Shown in pieces: positions 55,961 through 64,000 of a stretch of DNA of 64,000 nucleotides (the stretch's first letter is position 1; each line of letters begins with the position of its first letter). The position numbers and the translations under genes are program-made. The notes beneath the pieces were generated by a model. That model was not told where the DNA came from. It ran no database searches and saw only the letters and a list, made by a program, of their open reading frames with translations. Source of the DNA: Trochalopteron elliotii (lineage: Eukaryota; Chordata; Aves; Passeriformes; Leiothrichidae); contig JANPWX010000248.1 in the NCBI GenBank assembly GCA_024734555.1, forward strand, positions 227,421-291,420, written 5' to 3'.

Positions 55961-57430
55961 TAAGCCTTGACTTCTAAAATCCTGGTGGTTTTTGGTGATG
56001 ATCCCATTAAATCCTCACAGTTCCTGCAGCACCTTTCCCAGCTGCAGGGAAGCAGCACCACATGTGCTGGGGCACTGGGACATTTGCTGGGTCCAACATC
56101 TCCAAAGCAACTGAAAATCTTCACTGGATCTCCTCGGAGGATGCAGCAGCTGTTTGCACACCGTGGTCAGAGGGGAAGAGCTGCAATTCTGAAGGCAGTT
56201 CATGCTGCAAGGGGAGCTAAGCCCCACTCCCTGGCAGATATTAAAGCTGCCAGTCTGCAAATACTCCCTGTGACCAGAGGGAGACCATTTCTAATCAGTC
56301 TGGTGCTTAATTGCTGTTGTCATGTCCTTGTCCCTGTGAAAATGCTGCAGAGGATGTAGAATTTATATATATATATGTATTAATTTCTCATAAATTATTC
56401 CCGTGGATGAGATGGAGCCTGTGAGCATGGCCAGGAGCAAGGTAAATGCACAGTTCAGGCACAATGCTGGGAGTTCTGTGGTTCCTAAAGTCTCCCTGGC
56501 TAATTTTTCCCATTTTTGTGTCAGCAAAACTCCTTTTAGGACAAACAGTGGCAAGGAAGAGTAATCCCCTCTTTCCCCAGAGCTGTGCCCCACCGTGTGC
56601 CCAGCACCCTGGGCTGCTCTGGGTTTGAAAGAGTTGGATTTCTGTCCCAGAGCAAGAGTTAGGAAAGCTTTGCTGAAATATTAATTTGCCACTGAAAAGC
56701 CCCTAAATGCAACAAGCAAGGAGAGCTTCCCTGGATGGGAATGTGGAACTGGGACACTGGGACTGGTGCTGGAACAGGGATGGCCCTGCCTGAGCCCAGC
56801 AGGTCATTTCCATGTTCCTTCAGCTGAATAAAATGCAGATAAAAACACCTTTAGAAGAAAACAGAATACAGGCAAATGTATAAATTTGAGCTCTTTGTCA
56901 CAATGGGAGTGCAGGGCTTGCAACCTGGACAGTATTAGGGAAGGGAAATTATCACTATTTTCTTAAGGGATGTGGCTCCTAAGTCATTCTTGCCCTTGAT
57001 TGATCCAGACCAGGAGTTGTCAGGGTAGAAGAACAAGCCAAAAGCTGCACTTTCATATTTTCTTCTGAATTTAGCCAGAAATTTTTAATTTTTTTCCCCA
57101 TGACATTGGTCTGGACTGGGGTAAAGGCCTCTATTGCTTGAGCCTCTTCAGAGACTGCCCTGGTTTGAGGAGCAGGAGGATTTGGTGCAATTCAGAAATC
57201 AAGGCAGAAATTTGGCCAAAAGAAGCTTTGAAGAGGTGTCCAAATGTTGTTACACACACCAGACACCTCTGGACAGGGTAAAAGGTCCATGCTGGGTTTG
57301 GTGGAGCCAGGGAAGGATCCTGTGGGCAGGGACATTGGGATTTTCCAGGTGTGTGAGTCTGCAGAGGTGCTAAAACAGCTCTGGGGATGTGGCTGTGAGG
57401 GTGGAGAGGTTGGCAAGTCCACGGGGCTGG
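55961..57430. other. Unannotated DNA
   Basis: A 130-codon ORF (55967-56359) starts right after the CR1 scrap and has no recognised domain. No repeat or RNA gene is recognised. Confidence 0.5.
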
Positions 57431-57745
57431 GTCACAGGGATCTTAAATCCTGTCCAGTGTCACCCCTGCCATGGGCAAGGACACCTTCCACCATCCCAGG
57501 GTGCTCCAAGCCCCATCCAGCCTGGCCTTGGACACTGCCAGGGATCCAGGGGCAGCCACAGCTTCTCTGGGCACCCTGTGCCAGGGCCTGCCCACCCTCC
57601 CAGGGAACAATTTCCTCCCAAAATCCCATCTCTCCCTCCCCTTTGGCAAGGGAAGCCATTCCCCTGGTTCTGTCTTTAATCCCTCCATCCCTTGTCCCAA
57701 GTCCATCTCCAGGTCTTGGAGCCCCTGGAGCTCTTGGACACTGGC
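57431..57745 (-). mobile_element. CR1: CR1 LINE fragment (3' end)
   Basis: GCCATGGGCAAGGACACCTT, CATCCAGCCTGGCCTTGGAC, CAGCTTCTCTGGGCACCCTG and GGGAACAATTTCCTCCCAAA are the reverse complement of the CR1 3' region. The extreme 3' tail is missing, with GTCACAGGGATCTTAAATCC in its place. About 315 bp. Confidence 0.92.
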
Positions 57746-59544
57746 AGGTGTCTTCTGCATTCTCATAAAATGAGTATTTCTGTATCAACAGCAGTGGGGA
57801 TTGTGCTGCTCTGTGTGTGTGTGAGGGTGTAAAAACCTTGTTTCACTAAAAATCAGCCTTGTAGCAGATAAATTCCAGAATTCAGCTCTGGTGAGAGAAA
57901 GTGGCTCCAGCCACCACTATCCTTAATAAATATGCATTGCAAAATCATCGTGGCTCCCTCTGATTCACACCAGGGAGCTTAAATTTGCCATTACAGGGAA
58001 TCTGACTTGTCAAAATCCCATCTGTAATTATAAACCTGCATGAGGAGATGGTGAAATGGTGGGAGAAGGAATGAACCCATTAGGTTTTAGCTGCCAAATG
58101 TGTCCTGTTTCCAGAATGATTTAAAAGGCTGAAATCCACAGCAGGTAACAGCACAAAGTGTCACTTCACAGCAGCAATAAATTCATGCAGGGACACTCAC
58201 TGACCACCCTACTGAAACCTGGGTTTACACTCAGTCCTAACAGAGCCAGACTCCAAAGTAAATATAATTACCTGGGTAATAGCCCTGAACTCTTGCAAGT
58301 CTGATTTGTGCCTTTGGCAGGGAGACAGAGCAAAGAGCTGCTGGAGGAGGCAGGGAAGGAGGTCACCAGCACAGCCTGAAACTCAGCATCAGCTGCAGGA
58401 CAACAAACTGCATCTCTTTTGGGGAGCCTCCCTGGGAGCAAAGCCTTGCTGGGAGGTGCTCTGCCAAGGGAGGGTTTCCATCAGCTCTGGGCTGCCAGCA
58501 CAGGGAGCCAGGCAGCAGGATTAAAACGAGTTATGCTGAGAGGAAATGGGATGGGTGGGAAGAAAAGCAAGCCCCAGATGTGATGTGAGGGTGCCACAGC
58601 TGGAGGGGCACCAGCTCAGGTGTCCCCTGCCAGGTCACAGGGACATTTTGCTGTGGTGGGAGGTGTGACAGAGCCTCAGGCAGGTTCCAGGTGAGTGTTT
58701 GCAGCTGGCAGCACTCAGCTGGTGGTGTCAGCTGTGACTCCTGGGGTTCTGCTGCAGGGTGACATGTGGAGTTGTTAAATACCTGTCACAGGGCAGGGCC
58801 TCTGCCAGTCATCCTGGCCCTGCAGGCTCTGCTTTCCACCCTCTGAACCACAGGAATGGCTCAGGCATTGAGCTGAGTGCAGAAAATCAATAAGCAGCAC
58901 TCTCAGCTCAATGGAGCAGCAGGAGACAATTGCAGAGCTCAGGACATGCCATGCCCAGATGGGCCTGGTCCCCACCTGAAATGGCTGTGCCCACAGAAAC
59001 CTCTCTCTCACCACTTTCTGTGTGCTGAGGGTTTTGAACACTGGTTTCTAGCTGCTGTCACAGCTTCGGGGCAGAAGAAAAGAGCTGTCTGGGCAGGTAC
59101 ACACAGCTTTTCTTGCCTTCCAGCCATGGCCAGATGATATTAACCCTGGGGATGCACAGGAAACTCCTCCTGGGGGCTTCAGCTGTCACCCCTGGGCTGG
59201 GGATGCACTGAAACACACCATATCACTTTTGCTTAGAACTTCCCCTAAACTGGATTATTTAAATTTGAAAGAGCTTCAAGCCATGACTCCAAACTGCAGC
59301 TGCTCTCTGTTCTCCCAAGCACAGGCAGTAAGGGGATAATGTCTTTGAGGTTTTTTTTCAGGGAAAGCTTTTGGAGGGTGGTGCCCTTTGTTAGGAAATT
59401 CAGAGCACATCCTTGGCAGAGCTGCCCAGGCACGAGGAGGAGGAGCATGAGGAGGCTCCTTAGAGCACAGAGACACCCACAGTGGTGGGCACAGCAGTGC
59501 TGGGGCCATGCTTGGACTCGTGGCCTTACACATTTTTTCCTGCT
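57746..59544. other. Unannotated DNA
   Basis: A short GT run lies at 57812-57822. Nothing else is recognised. Confidence 0.5.
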
Positions 59545-59603
59545 GGTGATCTTTAGGGCCCCTTCCAACCCAACCCATTCTGTGGTTCTGTGGTTCTCTG
59601 ATC
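59545..59603 (+). mobile_element. CR1: CR1 tail scrap
   Basis: GGTGATCTTTAGGGCCCCTT, CCAACCCAACCCATTCTGTG and two GGTTCTGTG-type terminal repeats show the very end of a CR1 in plus orientation, including its short tandem terminus. Confidence 0.85.
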
Positions 59604-60721
59604 TGGTTTTGCCTTGGCTGCCAGCTCTGGGTGATGGGAATGAGGGGCCCAGCTTTGCTTGAGATGGCCAAATCTCCATGGCTGGTCAGCACAGGCAGGA
59701 GAAAGCAGAAATACAAAAAAAAAAAAAAAAAAAAATCTGATGTACAGCAAGGGGAAAATGCAATTAAATAGATCAAACAGATCGAACACAACTCCTGCCT
59801 GCTCAGCACTGCTGTCTTCATGTTAAAATGCTGAGAAATACTCACACATTTGTCTTCTCCAGGCCTTCCTCAGGGTGTGCCTGGGCTGGGAGTGCCCTGA
59901 GCAGGGACAGGGCCAGGCACAGACTCAGCTCAACACCTTTATCAAGGGGTCAGGCCAGCCTCATCCCAAAATGCAGAGTGTGGCTCCCTGCATCCTCTGT
60001 CACACAGGAGGATGGTCCCAGGTGTGGTCTGGCTCAGCTGTTGGGTGGTATTGGGAAGGAGCCTGTGGGACAAGGAATGTCTTGGAATGCCACAAGGGCT
60101 CTAGATGGTGAGAAATGAGCCCCCCTGAGGGTCCTGGCTGGGCAGAGGTGGCAGGGCCAGGCCTGGTGCCTTCATTTCCCAGCCTGGAAACCCTTGGCTT
60201 AGAGAACAGTCCTCTTCTAAAGTGATCTCTGCTCTTGCTTCCCTGAGAGCACTCAGCAGCTCTCAGACAAGCCAAGCCCTTGCTACAAGATGTGCTTCAA
60301 GTCCCACAAAGGCTTCTGAATGTTCACACATCCAAAATGGAATTCATGAGCTGAGAGAGAGCCCCCAGGGCTGCCAGAGGCCCAGGAACAGGGACAGGGG
60401 GCACACACAGACCTGATGGTCAGGAATGTGTGAAGAGGGGAGGTCTGGCCCTCAGGGGATTTTGTGTTTCAGGGCCTGGCTCCTCCTGTTCCCACAGCTT
60501 TCCCTGAAGTGCAGCCTCCTGCATTCACTGCATTGTGCAAGGACACAAGCCTGGATACTTCTCCTGGGGTGCTCCAGGTGCTGGGGAGAGAGGAATTTCC
60601 CTGATGGGATGTCTCTGTCTGCCTCCAGCCACTGTGGCTCCCAGGCAGGTAAAGCTTGTTCCTCACAAAGCTGAAGTTTTTTGTGGAAGAAACATTTTTT
60701 TGATTTGTGATGGCCATAAAC
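59604..60721. other. Unannotated DNA with a poly(A) run
   Basis: An A run of about 21 lies at 59716-59736. Nothing else is recognised. Confidence 0.5.
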
Positions 60722-60940
60722 TAAACCACAAGAAGTTCCACCTCAAGGAGAGGGAGAATTTCTTCACACTGAGGGTGGCAGAGCCCTGGAAGAGCTTCCC
60801 AGGGAGGGTGTGGAATCTCCCTCTCTGGCGACATCCCAAACCTACCTGTGCCACCTGCTCCAGGTGACCCTGCCTGGGCAGAGGGGATGGACTGGATGAT
60901 CCCCAGAGGTCCCTTCCAGCCCTAAAGGTTCTGTGAATTG
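60722..60940 (+). mobile_element. CR1: CR1 LINE fragment, same subfamily as 24.5 and 34.6 kb
   Basis: CAAGGAGAGGGAGAATTTCT, CAGAGCCCTGGAAGAGCTTC and GGACTGGATGATCCCCAGAG, ending CCTAAAGGTTCTGTGAATTG, follow the CR1 order in plus orientation. About 220 bp. Confidence 0.9.
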
Positions 60941-62278
60941 TTCAGCCCTTTAACAACCTTCCAGCCCTATTCACTGTAGCTGTGGCACCATCTCTGCTCA
61001 GCCCCTGGGCTTGTCTTGCTGCCCTGGACAAGGCTGGGAGCAATCCAAGACCCAGTTCTCCTCCTGCTCTGCCAGCCTGGAAAAAGACACCCAAAGGAGA
61101 CTCTCAGCAGCCCTTTTCCCTTTGTCCTTCATCAGCTCTTTCCTTCAGCACGCTGATTTTGGGAGACAGGGCTGAATCCTGCATTCTGACCATGGTCTCC
61201 AAGGCAGCCCAAGCTGCACCACCATGGGCAGGACACACAGGGCTGGCAAATGTCCCCACGGTGGAAGGTGGCAGCTGGGAGTGCACCCTGCACAGGCACT
61301 GCCCTTTTTCCCTGGGGGAAAGAGGCACCACAGACACCTGGGGGTGACCTGAGAGATCTGGGCAGAGCTTTATGAGAAAATGTATCACTGTGGCCACAGG
61401 CTTCTCTGCTCATCTCCTGTTTGTGGCTCAGGTTGCCTGAGATCTGTCTCCCATTTATCTCTGTCTGAGTTCCACTTTTTTCCCATGAAAACATGGAGCC
61501 TGGGGAGTGCTGCCTGCTCTTTGGTGGTGTGAAGAGAGAGAACAGTCAGGAAAGCTGGTGAGCACTGGAGAGGCAGCTGTGCCACCTCCCAGGGCAGCTG
61601 GGGTGCTGGAGCAGGGACTGCCAGGGTGCTGCTGCTCATCCTCCAGAGCAGGAAAAGGACGTGCCACAGGCAGGAGAGGGAGGAGGAAGAGGACCAGCAA
61701 GAAGCCCCTGCCCAAAGGCAGCACAGGCAGCTGGGGGAGAAATACCCCAGCAGGAGCTCAGTCAGTGACCCAGGCAGGTGGCACAGAGTGGCTCAGCCAC
61801 CTCCCCTGCAGCTTCTCTGCCCCCTCTGCCCATGGCTTTTGGGAAACCAGCACTGCCTGACAGCTAACAGGACTTGGATATGTTTTGTCAGCTCCTGAAC
61901 AGCCATAAAAGAGGAAACTGAAAGATTATACAAGTCCCAAAGCAGGGAGGTGAGAGATTTGAGCTGTGAGAGTGCCAGGGCACAGCCACAACCTGTCTGG
62001 GAGTGACCAAAGCCATGGGTGGCACAGCCCAGGATGAACCTTTGTGCACACCAGGGCTCTCCTGAGCACAGCCCCCCTGGCCTCTGGAGCTCTAATTGGC
62101 AGCAGCAATTAGCAAAGCACCAGGAGGGGAGCAGAGGGAACACGGAGAGGCACCAGAGCAAACCTGCCAGGGCTCCCAGTGTGTTTTGGGGTCCTGGGGG
62201 TTCAGAGCACAAGAGCACTTTTGGCTCCTCCTCGGGAGGCTCAGGGCAGCACTGGGAGGCTGGAGCTGGGATCCACAT
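60941..62278. other. Unannotated GC-richer DNA
   Basis: Overlapping ORFs up to 161 codons occur on both strands. None has a recognised domain and no repeat is seen. Confidence 0.5.
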
Positions 62279-62370
62279 TTATCCCCATTGACTGGGGATA
62301 ATAAATAATAATAAACTTTGTTCCAGCAGTGTGTTCCTGTGCCCTGTGGGAACACACTGCTGTAACAAAG
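62279..62370. repeat. Two adjacent hairpins, the second pre-miRNA-like
   Basis: Hairpin A pairs 62279-62287 with 62293-62301 (9 bp, 5-nt loop). Hairpin B pairs 62316-62337 with 62349-62370: 22 positions with one mismatch (C62323 opposite T62363) and an 11-nt loop. An AT-rich spacer separates them. Hairpin B is short for an animal pre-miRNA. It could also be a palindromic remnant of a small transposon. Confidence 0.85.
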
Positions 62371-64000
62371 GCTCCTTAATGGGCAAGGAATGACAGAAAG
62401 AGCCTAAAAAATGTCCCTCACATCCTAAACACCCCGAGCTGCTGGGGCTGAGCACTCCTCACTCCATAACAGAAACAATTATTTCCCCACGCAGATTAAA
62501 TACAATGCAGACAAAAAGCATGCAGATGAAAGCAGCCAAAACCCTGGGGTGAGTGGCACGTTGCAGGAAAATATGAATGTATTCCACTTGTAGCCCACTA
62601 AATATTATCTGTGGCAATGGCAGATTCAATCAGACACCTCTAGGGAGGTGCAGAAGTCCTGACAGGACATGGATGGAATGAGATTCTTCTGCTCTCCAGG
62701 TTCCTGCAGCCCTGGCTAGCCAGGGAGATGTAACAGGAGATGATGGTTCCATCCACCTCATATCCAGAAAACACATTTGCATGGTGTTTGTGAGGATAAA
62801 ATCCATTAGCTGACTGAAAAAAAGTGACTTTTCAGTGTTCAGAGCAGCCTGGGTTTGCTCTCAGTAATGTTAATGGCAAAAATGTTACATAAGGAGAGAC
62901 CAGGAGGGCTCATTCCAAATGCTTTCATTTCCAGTCTTCTCCTTAATTAAATTAAATTAATTAATTGAATTACAACAAAAACCAGACTCTGATACACCTA
63001 CATACATCCTACAAGGTCCACCCTCCTAAACAACCTCCTTCAAGAAATTAGCTGAGTAAAATATACTGAAAACCATTATTACATCCTGAATCCCGTTTAT
63101 CAGATAAAATCTCTAATGTATATTTGGCAATCAGCTTCCTGTGCCTGAAAGTCAAACTTTTCCTACCAAAAATTTGGGCCTGATGTTTTGAGCTGTCAAG
63201 GATATGAAAACCCAAGGAAAAACTCAGTTGCTCAGCACTATGGAAAATCCAACTCATTCATGCACTTTTCTCCCCATTCTCAAAATAAAAAGAAAAAAAA
63301 TAAACCAAGATATTTGGGAACAATATCATTCTTCAATATAAACTGTGGCTCACACTTCAGAAAGAAACCAGAGAGGAGGGGAGCAGAATGTTATTTAGAT
63401 TTCTGTCATGTGTCATTTTTCTCTTGCTATTAAATTCAAAGGAAAACAAAGTCCACTCTAATCAAGAGCAATTGTTGTGGTGGGAACATTTATAAGGTAC
63501 AATGAATATAAATGGACCACTTTTCCTGCAACAGAATGCAAGGAAAATCCTGTTAAAAACAATTACTTAGAGTCTCTGGCAATAAACCCAGCGCTGAGGA
63601 CCCCCTGAACCCAGAGCTCCTGGTGTTGGGCCACCAATTTTGCAGTCAGGAGTTAAGAGGATCTTTAGGCAAGGCTGCCTTTACAGTCACTTCCCAAAGT
63701 CCCAGGAGCGGGGTTGATACCTCTGGAAGGAGCAGCAGGGTTTAAAGGAATGAGCTGTGTGCTCTCTGGAGCTGGGGCTGTGCTGGGAGCTCAGCCCTCC
63801 GTGCAGGGGAGAGCTTTGGGCACCTGGGCTGGCAGGGACAGGGCAGACACCCTGGGGAAGTGGGATTCAGGCTCACACTGACACTGGGACTGAATGACCC
63901 AACTGCAGTTCAAGCCTCTTTTTGTCCAAGCCCATGAGTTCTTCCTTCAGCCTCAGCACAGCTGGTGATGGTGTGGGGCTGAGATGTTCTGGGCACTCAA
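62371..64000. other. Unannotated DNA to the window end
   Basis: A TTAATTAAATTAAATTAATT-type low-complexity stretch lies at 62943-62973. The AT-rich, ORF-poor part 63420-63570 could be constrained. No gene, LTR or CR1 is recognised. Confidence 0.5.

Noticed and set aside
55967..56359. 130-codon ORF after a CR1 scrap
   Set aside because: No recognised domain, partly overlapped by an antisense ORF, and starts at the edge of a transposon fragment.
59276..59845. 189-codon minus-strand ORF
   Set aside because: Crosses a poly(A) run read as Phe repeats and a CR1 tail. Not a gene.

Overview
The window looks like nuclear DNA of a bird, most likely a songbird. At least 20 fragments of the avian CR1 LINE are scattered on both strands, about 11 on minus and 9 on plus, nearly all of them short 3'-end pieces. 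Several retroviral long terminal repeats (LTRs) carry the TGTCCT...AGGACA style of ends typical of passerine ERVL-like elements. The rest is CpG-poor single-copy DNA with microsatellites. I found no protein-coding host exon that I can defend, and no tRNA, rRNA or CRISPR. The open reading frames are short, overlap on all frames and mostly cross repeats, so the window is best read as intergenic or intronic.

Layout. 1-5.7 kb: single-copy DNA without recognised repeats. 5.7-7 kb: a minus-strand CR1, a tandem duplication of about 245 bp, and a small CpG cluster that starts a 59-codon ORF. 7-10.5 kb: AT-rich blocks that look like candidate conserved regulatory DNA, ending in a TAAAA microsatellite. 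14.7-15.3 kb: a CR1 carrying an internal 31-32 bp minisatellite. 15.9-17.2 kb: a broken ORF cluster that may be an old retroviral envelope remnant. 18.6-20.2 kb: two minus-strand LTRs, the second with a clean target-site duplication (TSD). 20.4-22.4 kb: a purine-rich tract and a nearly identical 148-bp duplication. 24.5-27.6 kb: CR1 pieces and a minisatellite. 28.5-29.2 kb: the best regulatory-looking block. 30.6-31.4 kb: two adjacent LTR-like units in opposite orientation. 33-36 kb: a perfect hairpin, more CR1 and an AT-only tract. 40-49.5 kb: the densest repeat zone, with five CR1 pieces, three solo LTRs and TATC/TA microsatellites. 51.6-55.9 kb: a rearranged CR1, a 369-bp assembly gap, the longest CR1 and another LTR. 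57-64 kb: three CR1 pieces and a pair of hairpins.

No gene system or operon can be described. The most informative observations concern repeat history (LTR pairs, TSDs, a 100-bp indel between short repeats, local duplications) and a few hairpins and AT-rich blocks whose function could be tested by comparative alignment or small-RNA data.
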